Below, one piece after another: positions 1-11,898 of a stretch of DNA of 64,000 nt. Within the stretch, counting starts at the first letter, position 1; each line of letters begins with the position of its first letter. The notes beneath the pieces are model-generated. The model was not told the DNA's origin, did no database searches, and saw only the letters and a list, made by a program, of their open reading frames with translations. Position numbers and translations under genes: made by a program. Source of the stretch: Ceratodon purpureus (Eukaryota; Streptophyta; Bryopsida; Pseudoditrichales; Ditrichaceae); contig CM026426.1 in NCBI GenBank assembly GCA_014871385.1, forward strand, positions 42,979,363-43,043,362, given 5' to 3'.

Positions 1-22
1 GCCTCCGCTCGAACCCCCCGAG

Positions 23-418
23 ATGTGGAATTTTCAACATGACGGAGTTCCTTACCTCCCTGTAATACCCCGGTTGGAGCGACTCTTCCAGACTCCGGAA
101 TCTGCTTTGCTCTTGACCTTGCCTGATCGCAAGACTTTCGAAGATGCGTACCAATCTATGCCGGGCTTGGAAAAGTCAGACGGAGGTAGCAAGACTCACC
201 ATGACATTCCAGTTTGTCACTCCGAAGATCCACTAGACTGGCGTAAATCACCAACGTACAAGCTTGTCCTGGACTTCTGCTGTAGTGTTCTGTTCTTGCA
301 CTTGGTTGTCTGCAAGTTTGAGATTCCGGAGACGGACCATTGGCACATGTTTCGGCTACTGTTTGATCTTTACTTAGATGCGGGGGGACTCCGTAAATCA
401 GTGCAGAGTACATGTTAG
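23..418 (+). pseudogene. possible TNP2-like transposase fragment
   Basis: The frame is open from the window edge. Early in it, a stretch reading PVIPRLERLFQTPESA resembles the segment HFPLIPRLQRMYSTPVQAS of the CACTA transposase encoded about 2 kb downstream (near 1935-1990). After roughly residue 35 I see no further similarity to that gene, so this could be a short remnant of a second CACTA copy fused to unrelated sequence, or chance. It ends at a TAG with no continuation in the same frame. Function is not claimed. Confidence 0.25.
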
Positions 419-828
419 GCTACGAGATGTGATTATCTCATCACCTCGCTACAGAAAGGTCGTTCCAATTCTAGGCCATTTCAGTCCGGAGTCTGGTTCC
501 TAGATATAGAGCACTTCTAGTTTTGGGGAAGATGTCTGGCAGAGTAGCGGCATCGACACTTGGTGTTCACGCCTTCATTTGCATGAACGACCCTCACTGC
601 AACTACCTTTTATAATAATATATGACGGTTGCTGTTTGTGGAAAGTACATTCGCTGTGGAGTCAGTTATGCATGTTATCATCCAATTCTGTATGGATTCA
701 GTTAACCCATGGTAGATGATATCTGTTATGACGTGCCGTGGGTGAGGACTATGGGTTGGTTGTTGTCTTCTTCGCGGAGTTATATCGCCATCAGTCGGCT
801 GTGGCAAGTTCTGCGACCACCGTTAGCT
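419..828. other. stretch without recognisable gene
   Basis: Between the fragment above and the likely start of the CACTA transposase I see no coding segment that I can support. The frame of the next gene is open from 709, but the first ATG in a sensible protein context is at 829. The interval probably holds the promoter and 5' leader of that gene; no clear TATA box stands out. Confidence 0.3.
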
Positions 829-3800
829 ATGGAGAATGCCGAGAGATTGCCGATTGATGACAAGCGACGCCAGGATGCACGTGATCAGAAACTATTGTTC
901 AGAGAAGAGTTGGTGGCGGATAGAACTCGTGCTGCGAAGCGATCATGTCCGTGTAATGTGTGCCTTGGTGAGGTCCGATCTGTGAGATACAGAGCCACTG
1001 TTCGACAACATTTGCGGACTTACGGGCGACACCCGTGTCGACGAGGTACCACGCAGGTAATGCTTGAACTATGCACAACTCTCTTCATTGCAATTGTCGA
1101 ATTAAATATGTATACCTTCTGTAGAAATTTGGGACTGAGGATGTTGATGCGCATTGACTTATTTCGCAACGCCTTGTTAGGGTTTACCTCAAGACGAATC
1201 GGATAGTGAATGGGACGCAGCTATATTAGATGAGTTTGGAGCCAGGGGGGGTTTAATTCACAGGACCAATCATGAGTCACTAGATCATGGCATGGACATG
1301 GAAGGTCTGGTGAATCATACATTCCATATGTATGATGGGCTTGTTGGCCGTTTGGGAAACATTCAAGACAATACCGTTGATGGGTCTGTGGAAGAAGGCG
1401 AAGCTGAACCGGTGGAGAACAGAAATGAAGAACCTGATTTAATGGAGACTGAACCAGGAGCTGAAAGGAACACACTTGCATCAGAGGATAACCTAGCGGA
1501 AGAGGAGATGCCGGATGATGATATACCGGCCATACAGCACCGAGCCCCAACTAGGCATCAGCTGTTAGAAGAGTCCGCACGAACGCCATTGTTCGCAGGG
1601 TCATCCGTTACTCAACTGGGTTCTACGCTGCTCCTGCTTAACTGCTTACGCACACACGGAGCATCGAACATGCTAGTAAACGAGGTATTCTCCATCCTAA
1701 GCAAGAGCGTGTTACCTAAGCCTAATTCGCTCCCTGTAAACGAATACCAAGCATCCAAGGTACTTAATGACTTGGGTCTCGCTTATGACCTGATCCATTG
1801 CTGCCCCGGACCTTCCACCTGTATACTCTTTAGAGGTGATGACTATAAGGATTTGGAGCAATGTCCGAAGTGTCAAGCCTCAAGATACAAGCGAGTGGGA
1901 AAATCGAAGGTGCCCATCAAGGTACTTAGACACTTCCCTTTAATTCCAAGGTTGCAGCGAATGTATAGCACTCCGGTTCAAGCTTCATTTATGACCTGGC
2001 ATGCTCGTCACGGAAGTGAAGATGGTGTGATGAGAGGAGCGGTTGATTCTTATCAATGGAAATTCATCAATTGGAGATGGAATGCTGAGTTTGCTCATGA
2101 GCCTAGGAATTTGAGACTTGGACTTGCCACAGACGGTGTTAACCCTTTCTCCATCAAGAGGTCAACTTGGAGTACGTGGCCAGTCCTAATCCTAAACTAT
2201 AATTTGCCTCCTTGGATGACAACAAAGAAACATTTTATCATGCTAAGTCTCATAATCCCTGGGAAGAAATCGGTGACGGGCGAGAATTTTGACATATATT
2301 TGCAGCCCTTGGTAGAGGAACTTCATATTCTATGGCATACAGGTGTTCCTACAGAAGATGCTTCCATGTACCAAGGTAGTCGCAGGTTCAACATGAAAGC
2401 AATTTTAATGTGGACGATGCATGACTTCCCTGCTTATGGGATAGTTGCAGGGTGTGTGACAAAAGGCTATCGCGGCTGTCCCGTTTGTGGAGAGAACACA
2501 GTGTCACGGAGATCACTGGCCCTGCACAAAAACTGCTATGACAACCAGCACCGGCGTTTTTTACCTGTTGATCATCCTTGGCGGTCATCAAGGTCCGAAT
2601 TTGGTGGAACGTCAGAGTTCAGACCACCGCCATCGAAGTCTACTGCTGCAGATGTGCTCAGATGGGGACAACTACGAGAATCCTGGGTTGCGATGGGTGC
2701 AAGCCCAGCGTCGTCGGACCCTGCCCGACTGTTTGGCATCAAGAGGATATCTTCCCTCTTCTCTCTTCCGTACTGGCAGGTTAGTTCTATCTGATGTGTT
2801 CTGTTTTATGGCTTCTTCTGGCATAGTTTGTACTACTTATATGGATTTTATGTGTTGGGGTGATAAAGCTGGGGATATTCATGCCAAAACAGTACCTTCC
2901 TAATCCCGAGGCTTTTTTAAAAATCTGATGCAATTGCGCTGTTTCGGTCTATGTTTATTTTTTCACCGTGGTGTTCGTCCATGAGAGTGTGCCTTTTTTT
3001 TGGATTCTTGGTAATTAGTGGCTGCTGTTGTGGAGAAGTGTGTGCGGTAGGGGGATATTATCTCGCCCCAGCTATGGTCATTCGTTTCCTATATGTTGCA
3101 TCTTATAAGAGAATTCACTGTGTGCATCTCTGACCAACTTCTATCATGGACCTGTTAGGAAGTGCTCGACGGGCATTATGGTTTTCAGATCAGAGTGGGG
3201 AGTAGTGTCATTACACGATCTTGTGTTATGTTTATCTTCGGTCGTTACTATGAGGTAATCCTCGGGCACAGATAGAGTTATGGGAGTAAATGCGTAACCC
3301 CTACGAAACCGTTAGTGTTTTTTTTTTATCATGACTGATTCATAGAACTGTACTTGAGGTGTAACTTCGAGTGTCATGTCGGAGTCTAAGACGTTAAAAT
3401 GATTTCAAGAGTCTTTGACGGTCTTTGTTGAGTTCATGGGATTTATCATAATTCTGTAGGAGAACATCTGCTAAAAAAACTATGACGGGAGAACATCGCC
3501 GCAGTCTTTTGCATACGGCTACTTCTGACTCCGGGTTTTGCAGTTAAGCTTACGTCTCGCTGCGTGTATCCACTTATAAAAACACAGCGAAACAATTAGT
3601 AGTGATTTGGGCTTAGTAATTAATCTGTACTTATGTCTGCTGCTTAATTCTGGTGTGAGCAGAGTTATACTTACATGGATTTTAGGTGTAGAGGGCGATA
3701 ATGCTGTACGTTTTCAGGGATCTGAGGTGCCTTAGAAAACATATAGATTTCGGTCATCCTGTGACAGTTGCTCGAGGCTGTATATGGTATTGCCTAATAA

Positions 3801-6076
3801 CTAGCCATCGCTGATAATTGTATAGTACTAACGAAACATCCGCCCATAACTTACATTTCAATGGCCACGTCTGTAATATTAATAACTAATCGATGTCGTA
3901 CAGTTATTGGGAGTTCGAGTAATGTTTATGGCCTCTAATCTGTGTCATATATAACCTTTCTAATAGCAGGGTGCACGAGCTCTTGATGCATGTCGAATTA
4001 TTGTGCCTTTAATCTTTGGCCATGGCTACTGCCGTCAATAACACTTTGTGCTGTAGAAGTTCACCTCGTGCTGTAGAAGTAACGGAACAGCGTGGTGGCT
4101 GGAGAAATTTATTATCAACCTACTGCTATGGTTCTGTGAATGCAGGAATTACCGATACGAAATACATTGGATGTCATGCACATCGAAAGGAACGTGTCAG
4201 ACAACATCCTCAAACACCTGTTCGGGGACAAGGATACTCTGGAGTCGAGGCGGGACATGGAGCAGGTTGGTACAATGCCAGAGCTTCACTTGGTACAGTC
4301 GCGAACAGGTAACTACATTAAACCCAAAGCTCCGTACGTTTTCAGCGAGAGAGAGAAACGAGAATTCATCACCTTAGTCTCGTCTACAAAGGTGCCAAGT
4401 GGATTTAGTAGCACTCTAACCAAGCATGTCGGAGAGCGACGTCTGAATGGCCTCAAAAGCCATGACCACCACGTGTTGATCCAGCAGATACTACCAGCAG
4501 CCATCAGAAACTCCCTTACGCGAGCTGTACGAGAAACAATAATCAGGTTAGGGAATCTCTTTCAGCGGATTTGTGCTAAGGTTATACGTACATCTGAAAT
4601 CGATGCTTTGAGGACATTAGCTGCAGAAGTTTTGTGTCTACTAGAGGTTAATTTTCCTCCCGGGTTTTTTGACATCATGCCCCACCTAGTTGTTCATCTG
4701 GTAGATGAATTGGAGTTTTGTGGCCCAGTCCATGCGAGATGGTGCTACTCTATTGAGCGCTACTTAGGTGTTTTGACGAAGTATGTTAGAGATAAATCCA
4801 AGCCAGAAGCCGGCATGGCATCAGGCTATATGATAGACGAGAGCTTGGGGTTTTGTACAGAATACTTTGAACTATATGAACACAGCCGAAGTAGAGTCTG
4901 GGACCCTGAAGAAGAACTGAAAGACTCTGGCGAGTGCCTATTAGGGAAACCACGATTGAGACGCTTAACTGACAAGGAACTTGACTTCATACACGACTAT
5001 GTTTTAAAACATTCCATCCACACGGAGGAACTGTTAAGGTAAACTCTTCTAATGTGAATAATTGTTCATGCTCGTTACATACTCACTGCCCCATTGAATG
5101 GGGTTGTTTTCGAGCTGTATACCAAGTAGGCTTTAATTTTCTGTGTCACTAACATTCAGCCTAAAATACAGTCAAGCAGCTAATACTGTTGATGGCCATG
5201 TCCAGTGAGTGGACAGAACAGAAGGCCGAATTCAAGCAGCGGAGGATTGCTTTTGCAAACTCTTCTCGTAGGGCCCATGGCGGTCGAATCCGATACCCTC
5301 CTGAACTGTCCACATCGTTCCCAACATTTGCCCAGTGGATCAATGACCATGTACGAGAATTAAAGGAAGCTGGATTTCCTGTTTCACATCAGCTGGATTC
5401 GTTGCACTGCCCACCATCACGTACAGCATTAAGTTTTTCATCGATGTGGGCTTATGGGTGTCACTACACCTGTAACAGCGAGACGGCCCCAACAACCGTG
5501 GCGTTTGACTGCGGGATCGCCACCATTCCTCCTTCTCAAAATTGTACAGAGATAGATGTTGGAATACTGAAGAGAATATTGCTGATTCAATACCTTGATC
5601 TGAGTTGCGTTGTCATGGAAGGGAGTTGGATCAAGTCTGTCGATCAGGGCAGACGGGTAGTTAGGAAGGATCCATACGGTTTCTGGACCGTACAGTACTC
5701 ATCAAGGGAGTTGAGGGACAAAGACAATCCCTTTGTTTACCCCGCTACCGTCTCCCAGGTATTCTTCATCGGAGATTCGAAAGATGCTGCATGGCGTGTA
5801 GTGTTGCGACATGACCCCCGCAGTAGAAGAATTCAGGGCGAGCAAGAGACTCACGTATTTGGTGCCCCAGGTTCTTCTCGATCTGCGTTTAGCACTCACT
5901 CGCGTACCGAGGCTGCTGCATCGATTAGTCATATCCCTACTGCAGATGACCAAGCAGAAGTTGTACCAGCAGAGCAATTTAACGCCTTTGTCATGGACGA
6001 AGAGCTTGTAGATGATGAACGTCACCTGGCCGAAGACCAGTACGAAGACGCTGTTGATATCCAGTACTTCGAGTAG
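829..6076 (+). CDS. CACTA (En/Spm) transposase, TNP2 type, spliced
   Basis: Proposed exons: 829-1056 (CAG|gtaatg), 1181-2779 (CAG|gttagt), 4146-5038 (AG|gtaaac) and about 5180-6076. The first three join in phase; the start of the last exon is not fixed. Exon 1 carries the transposase-associated zinc-finger region (CPCNVC, then RATVRQHLRTYGRHPC). Exon 2 carries the Transposase_21 core (HFPLIPRLQRMY, GLATDGVNPF, MWTMHDFPAYG, GCPVCGE). The exon 2/3 junction rebuilds the LPYW..LPIRNTLDVMHIERN block. Exon 3 contains the DUF4218 domain (LPAAIR, MPHLVVHLVDE, RWCYSIERYLG) and exon 4 a DUF4216-like end (QVFFIGDSKDAAWRVV). TNP2 proteins cut and paste elements with CACTA ends and 3-bp target duplications. 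The model gives about 1,200 residues with no internal stop, unlike the other elements here. A TAG at 6074-6076 ends the last ORF, but the frame stays open to a good donor (CAG|gtatgt) about 30 bases later, so the C-terminus is uncertain. I could not find this element's own ends. Confidence 0.85.
2780..4145 (+). other. long intron of the CACTA transposase gene
   Basis: The interval starts with gttagt after a CAG and ends in gaatgcag. Removing it joins the conserved block LPYW to LPIRNTLDVMHIERN in phase. It is 1,366 bp, far longer than the other introns of this gene (about 120-140 bp). The short ORFs inside resemble no protein I know. It could hide an inserted element, but I see no terminal repeats. 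Confidence 0.6.
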
Positions 6077-6417
6077 CCCCTGAGACGTCATCTAAACCAG
6101 AACCAGGTATGTCCGTTATTGAATTTGATTATTAGACTTCTTGCGTACATGCGCTGGGATGATCTCTGCAGTCGTACTTAGGAGGCTGAATTTGTACTCC
6201 GGTTTGACTTTTATATTTCTCATAGCACAGCGAATCTGAATAGTGTTATTTGACACGGAGATTAACTTGTAGACAGTCAATGTAGTTGTGATTTTTGTAT
6301 GGTGATATGCTGTGATCCTCGTATGGCTACTTGTGTAGAGTCAAGTGTCCATTATATTTTTACAAGCAAGCGTCCCCGGTGTTTGTGTCTAAGTCTATGT
6401 GGTGCTGTATATTGCAG

Positions 6418-7060
6418 AGAGCAGTATTAGAACCGGCCATGCAGAGAAAGAATTTGATTGCACGAGCTGAGACTGGAAGTGGAAAAACTCTTGCGTTTGG
6501 AATCCCAATTATTAATAACATTTTACGTGAGAATGAGGAAAACAAATCAGGAAGGTGCGTTTTGTCTATTCGAGTGAGGCTGGTTAGATTTACATTGGTG
6601 TCTGCGTTTATTTTCTGATTATTCCTGTACATATCGTTGAATATAGTATTGATGAAATGTGAAATTAATTGCCGCTGAGGATGATGGTAGTAAGTAGTTT
6701 CTTGACTTAATTGAAAGGTGTTTCTTTTGGTTCCTATGTTTTGGTCTTTTTCTGAATTCGGAGTTTTGAAATACTATGCATGATATATGAAACGCAGGCG
6801 ATCTGGTCGATTTTGGTTCTGGACGAGGCTGAGCAGATGCTGGCTGTCGGATTTGAAGAGGAGGTAGAGCAGATTTTGGAACAGATGCCAAACCAGAGAC
6901 AGAGCATGCTGTTCTCAGCCACCATGCCCACATGGGTGAAGAAACTCTCTCGGAAGTATTTGAGGAATGCGTTGACAATCGACTTGGTAAACGAATCCTT
7001 GTTACAGCAGAGAACTTCGACAGTCCACGCCAACCTGATCGATGGGGACTACAATGACAC
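6418..7060 (+). pseudogene. DEAD-box RNA helicase fragment (PMH1/PMH2-like), two exons
   Basis: Exon a (6418-6554, after ttgcag and before AG|gtgcgt) encodes [31 protein letters not shown], covering the Q-motif edge and Walker A (TGSGKT). Exon b (from 6798 after acgcag to about 7060) encodes [18 protein letters not shown] (motif II, DEAD changed to DEAE) and [19 protein letters not shown] (motif III, SAT). The closest remembered family is the plant mitochondrial DEAD-box proteins PMH1/PMH2 (RH9/RH53), which remodel RNA for group II intron splicing. The exon that should hold motifs Ia, GG and Ib is missing and the whole second RecA domain is absent, so the protein cannot work. It lies just behind a CACTA transposase with its introns retained, which suggests genomic capture by the element. 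Confidence 0.75.
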
Positions 7061-7944
7061 ACAGTATATGTCTTCCATCCCTCCTTAGACTGTTCTCTTT
7101 GCCATGGGCGGTGGTATTGCGGTATGCTAGAATGCCCACTTTTACCAGGGAACTTAGTGTTCTTCCTAGTTGTGTTGCTCAATGATGTGATGCGTGGAGT
7201 TGCACTAGGGCGTACTGTTTTTCTAGTGGAGATTTGGCCTTTTAATTTCCTGCATGGCAACTGCATTGAGAAGCCTCTTCCTTTATTTCTTGAGTTATTG
7301 ATTGAAATTCAGGCCTAGCTCACAGGGTCCTCTAGTCATGTCACCCACTTCTCACATTCATGGCGATGGGACATGTTGATATGTTCAGGATACACTTTAT
7401 CACCAGAGGATCCGATCAGCAGACAATAGTTACTCACTAATCGAGCAATAGTGAGTGCATGCATCCTGTCGTGGCTTCGGATCATCATTCGATCGCCAAG
7501 CTAGAGCTGTCACAACTCACCATGACTGCAGCCATCTTCTTCAACCTCGAGGATTAATCCGACCCATAACCTGAGGTGAGTACTCTTTCAGTATGACTTG
7601 ATTAGTGAGGCCCGAGCTTCTCCTTTGAGTCTCACTTTGTTTTATGCCTGCAGCACTTCGTCCACTGCCTCCATCGCCGGCTACTGTTCAATTTCTCGAA
7701 CCCATCCCTCGGTTATGTTTCCATCTCTCGCACTACCTCCGTTGAATCTGCGCATGCACATTTTTGTTGACACTTGTAATTTGCCTTGCAATTTCAGCGA
7801 TCATTGTGAAGGTCTTGTATTGTCCGTCAACTGTTTTTTATTCCCATGCCGCTTCTGTAACAGTTTTGCTTACTCGTAGCGGTGTTAACCCATTTCACTT
7901 CGCTAACATCGTACATTGCTCGGAGTTGGCAGACTTGTGCAGCC
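7061..7944. other. stretch without recognisable gene
   Basis: No coding segment is supported between the helicase fragment and the next gene. The pyrimidine-rich part from about 7600 to 7900 could be leader or intron sequence of the downstream gene. Confidence 0.3.
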
Positions 7945-9349
7945 ATGGCGCGCCCCGACCCTTCTTCTATTCCCTGGTTCGTCACCTACATGCGACTTCA
8001 TAACAATGGCATCGTGCCCACCGTTACACCCACGGAGTACATGCCATCGCGGCCGCAGCTAGCGCATTTCTTTGGCCCCAAGTATGGTTCTGGGTACGTT
8101 TTCGATTCCCACGGATCGGTTGAATACGAAGAGTACGTGCGAGAGCTCCACGTACGTGTATCGCAGGTGAATTGGCCGGTGAATTCAGTTCTCTCCTTTC
8201 ATTTCGCTCGGGGCTTGCTGGCGGAGGCTATGGGGGACGAGGTAAATTGGGCGGAGTTTGCCTTCAAGGTTACTCATCCACACCAGTCCCATACCGATGT
8301 TCCCCGTGTCTTCCCTGACTTCGAAAACCTGGACACCCCTCTTCACGCGATTCCGAAAGTTATCCCCCCGCCATTCTCCGATGCGGTGAGCAATCTGGCT
8401 GACCCTCACAATATCACCATAGCGGTCCCCTGTCTCTGAATTTGTTAATTTTTCCACGTTGCCCTGCATCATTATGGTTTTGGCTTCTGGTTGTGGCCGT
8501 ATCATCCCATACCGGCATCATCTGATGCAGTTTTGTTTTGTGGGTGTACAGGTGAACATCGTTAAACGCAGCGGACCTCCATTGGACCCGACTGAACCGA
8601 ATTCAGAAGCCCTCGTATCAGGTTACTTTACGCCAGACACCGAGGATATGGCTAACACCAAACCGACCCTGAATACGATGAGCCCTGAAACAAAATCCCC
8701 AGCTGTCAAGTATAATTATGCTCGGGAGAAGAATAAACAGGTCGAGGTTGGAGAGACATCTACACGTAATCTTCGTACCCGCCATGTCCAGACTACTGGG
8801 AATACTCCCGTTGACGTCGACAAAGTCCTCCCAGGTCTCTGTGCGCTTCGTTCCGGGATAATTCCATTAGTACAGGCAGAACAAATGAAACTCCAAGAGG
8901 CTCGCCACCTCGCGTATGCTACTGTGAGCAAGAAGAAAAATATACTCCGCACCGAGAAGGAGCGTTCTAGAACACTTACTCGGAAGATATCTGAAAAGCG
9001 TGAGCAGTATGAGCAGGCTATGGGAAAGTATGAGCACTCCCGGACGGTGCTTGTCGTTGCGATGGGAGAATGTGGTTCCGGCAATGGCGTAGAGGAAAAA
9101 CGTTCTAACAACATCATACTCCGCAATTGCGAGGCCCTGGTTAATTCATGGTACGACCAAGTGCAAGCATCCCGAAACCGAGTTGCTGAGTGGGAGTTTA
9201 AGAAAGAGCGACACGGTGTAATGCTTGCCAGAATTCGTGCACAGCTACATGAGGCAGAGATAGCGTACCGTACTACTTGTGAGACCCTGGACGCCGATCA
9301 TGCTCACCTACGCGCAGTGCTCGATGTCCTCGGAAGTGTGAAGGACTAA
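7945..9349 (+). CDS. unrecognised two-exon protein with long charged helical C-terminal part
   Basis: The chosen start is the ATG at 7945 (MARPDPSS), following a TGCAGCC context; the frame is open further upstream but the translation there looks unlike protein. Exon 1 runs to 8424, the intron is 8425-8551 (gtcccc...tgtacag, a weak donor), and exon 2 is 8552-9349 with a TAA stop. The join is in phase and gives about 426 residues. The first 160 residues are proline- and aromatic-rich. The rest (from about residue 235) is rich in Lys, Glu, Arg and Gln with long uninterrupted helix-like stretches (EARHLAYATVSKKK, LTRKISEKREQYEQ), suggesting a coiled coil. I do not recognise a family. Its position behind TNP2, on the same strand, would suit a second element protein like the TnpA of En/Spm, but no sequence feature proves this. 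Confidence 0.55.
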
Positions 9350-10497
9350 AATGCAACTAACATTCAGGGGTGGAGTTCGCAGTATATTCCTCCGGGTTCG
9401 TATGATTACTTCGCGTCATGAGGTTTTCTGAAGAGAAGTCCCACATCGAGCTGATCTCTGCTTTTTCCCTACTGTACTTGGTCTCACATTCGCGCAGAGG
9501 TAGCAATATAATTACGTTTTTGAACTAGTCTGGTGATCAGTCTGTCCTTCCGACATCAAACATGGGAAATTGATTTCCTCAGGTGTCGTTCAGAATATTA
9601 CATTGTCTGGCGGATTTTTTTTTCTTTTCAACTTGACCTTGTCATATACAGCAGCATTACTGTTTTACAGTTCCGAACTTGCTCGCTTTTGAACTTACGT
9701 ACTCTCAATTCCGTTGTACTTTGACAGTTTCTCAGAAGATGACTCCGTATTCTAGTGATAACTTGTGTGAACGCAGGGTCTTCTGTGTTGTGAATTCCAC
9801 GTCAATGTGTCCTTTGTTTTGAAATAAATGCTTGTCGAACTAAATGCTTGATTGAGACGTTTCTACGTGTAACCTTGTATCCTTGTCACCTGTTTGAGTC
9901 TTTCGTACTGCTGTCCCTCGAAATTAATCACCATGAATATGCATAATTCAGACGCCGAGAACCACAAACGGCGACACGCAGCAAGTAGACGCTTGAACGA
10001 TTTCTATCCACCCCCATCTGTAGTTGGCAACTGTCATCCCATACCCTGATCCCACCCTAGACCATACCCGGCATGCTTAAAAAATTACAGGTAGATTCAA
10101 TTTACCCCTCAATATTACTGTGTCGCCTAACTTACCCGCCGTAGGTGAACGGACGAAAATCCAACATCATCCAAGCCGTCTTGAAATCACCACGGATCTT
10201 GGAACTGTTCTCGGAGTCCTCTTTACCAACCTGACCTCAAAAGGTTACTATGCTTGATCATCGGAGTAAAAGAGTGGGCCATCGACCATACCAATAATAT
10301 AATGCGTTCTCATTGGCCGAAACCCACCGTGAACAGTAGTCTGCTCGTTTTGGCTGTGGCAGCGGAGTTACCCCCCGTCGTGAACACCAAAAATCCTACT
10401 CAACCAATCAGGTTCCATTTCCAAATTCAGATCTACACCATTAAGATTTTTCAGTGTAAAGCCTCGGTGTAATAGAGGCCTGTTTCTACTAGTGCAG
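9350..10497. other. stretch without recognisable gene
   Basis: No credible coding segment. The last bases (to 10497, ctagtgcag) form a splice acceptor for the DUF7869-type exon that follows; the matching upstream exon was not found, so 5' exons may be missing. Confidence 0.35.
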
Positions 10498-11801
10498 GGT
10501 CGAAACCTTTACCGAGGAAGTTATACCTTCAACTGGATAACTCCGCCAAAGATAACAAGAACCAATATCTCATGGCGTTTCTCTCCCTGCTGACTGCACG
10601 GGGTGTTTTCAAGGAAATTCAGGCTGGATTTCTACTAGTGGGTCATACGCACGAAGATATTGACGCTTATTTTAGCCATTTGTCGAAGGCATTAAAAAGC
10701 AAGAATACGTTCGTTCTAGCGGATCTAATGAAGGCCTTCATGCAGTCCCAGGAGTTGTCATTCATGCCGAAGTTCATTCAAGAGGTTGCAGACTTCAAGT
10801 CTTTCATCAAAGGCTACCAAAGTAGTGGTGCAGCACGCCTTATTGGACTTGGAGAGATGCACCTTTTCAAGTTCTATGTGGACGATGATGGTTGGCCGGT
10901 TATGAGGTACAAGAAGTCAGCCGTCGACCCACAATGGCTACCCCTCAACAGACCCCCTATTCGATTGTGGAATGAAAACATGGATGGCGGCCCAAAACTT
11001 CCTCACGGCTCACCGAAGCCGGTTCCGTTCAAACCTATGTGGGGAAGTGAGGTTCCTAAATCTACTGGGAATCAGGTGAAGGCGAGAGATAACGCAGCCA
11101 AAGCTACAGAGAACAAGAAATTCATGAAGTGCGGACTCCAAAAGTACATTGAGTACTGGAAAAATGGAATGGCAAAATGCGAGGGATTTGCAGCAGCGTT
11201 TGGGCCTTATGTTGACTACTGGACTCGTTTGTTGTCTGAGCTTGATAAGCCTCTGGTAGTGACAAATCCTGAATTGTTAGAGGGTTTCTAGCCAAGCCAT
11301 GACTGGAGGGACGTATCCAACGGAGTACCGCGCCCAAGATTTTTACAATTTTTACTTGAGGATGTGACTACTGAGGATGAGGAACCAGAAGCGTATTGTG
11401 GCCCAGCAAACCAAGCTCCGGAGAGTCCTTTCAATCCGTGGCGTGATATTCGGCCTGGCAGCTGGGCTCTTTTGAGACCTGAAGATCCACTCATTTGTCC
11501 TGTATGGCAGGGAAGAGCAGCGACTGCTGTATGCAGAGAGGAAGGCCATGTAAACCATGGGAAATTTTTAATTCAGTTTTGGGAACCTCGTAGCGCGGAA
11601 AGAGACCTTGCATTGAAATACCGTAGCTGTTGGTCTGCTAAGTGGGTAGTAGAGACGTGTGCTCCGGAGTGGGTCTCTGTTGGTGCAGCTCTGTTTCAAA
11701 ATTGGTCAAAAATCAAGGACCCGTCCACTAGAACCATTCCTAAGAAATCTATGGAGGCTGCTTTAGCAAACTTAGAGAGAGCTAACGTAGTTGATCCATG
11801 A
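10498..11801 (+). pseudogene. DUF7869-type transposase-like protein, split by one in-frame TAG
   Basis: After an acceptor at 10497 the frame reads LYLQLDNSAKDNKNQYLMAFLSL and then GFLLVGHTHEDIDAYFSHLS. These two blocks, with conserved Asp and the GHTHEDID motif, mark the DUF7869 family, common in plant and animal repeats and thought to be transposase-derived. The frame is continuous to 11801 except for a TAG at 11289-11291; after it, translation goes on in the same frame (PSHDWRDVSNGVP...). The segment after the stop (about 11440-11700: IRPGSWALLRPEDP, GKFLIQFWEP, Trp-rich) looks like a small beta-rich reader-type domain seen at the end of such proteins. N-terminal exons are not found. It is probably a decayed copy, since CAG would restore Gln at the stop. 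Confidence 0.7.
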
Positions 11802-11898
11802 TCCTCTATGCCACTTAGGCACGACAGACGGTCATCCCTCGATGATTACATCTGAGTCACCTGTCTTCCTCATTCTCTATTAAAGAAATAAGAGTCAT
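11801..11898 (+). repeat. 3' end repeat of the DUF7869 element, copy 1
   Basis: The stretch after the stop codon (tatgccacttaggcacgac ... tcatccctcgatgattac ... cattctctattaaagaa) recurs at 13976-14055, 14984-15096 and 15929-15990. Because this copy directly follows the coding region, the others are likely 3' ends of further copies of the same element. Each contains a near-palindrome around catcgggagatccctcgatg. Confidence 0.6.

Noticed and set aside
8716-9126. Minus-strand ORF opposite the coiled-coil gene
   Set aside because: It is a shadow of the better supported plus-strand frame.
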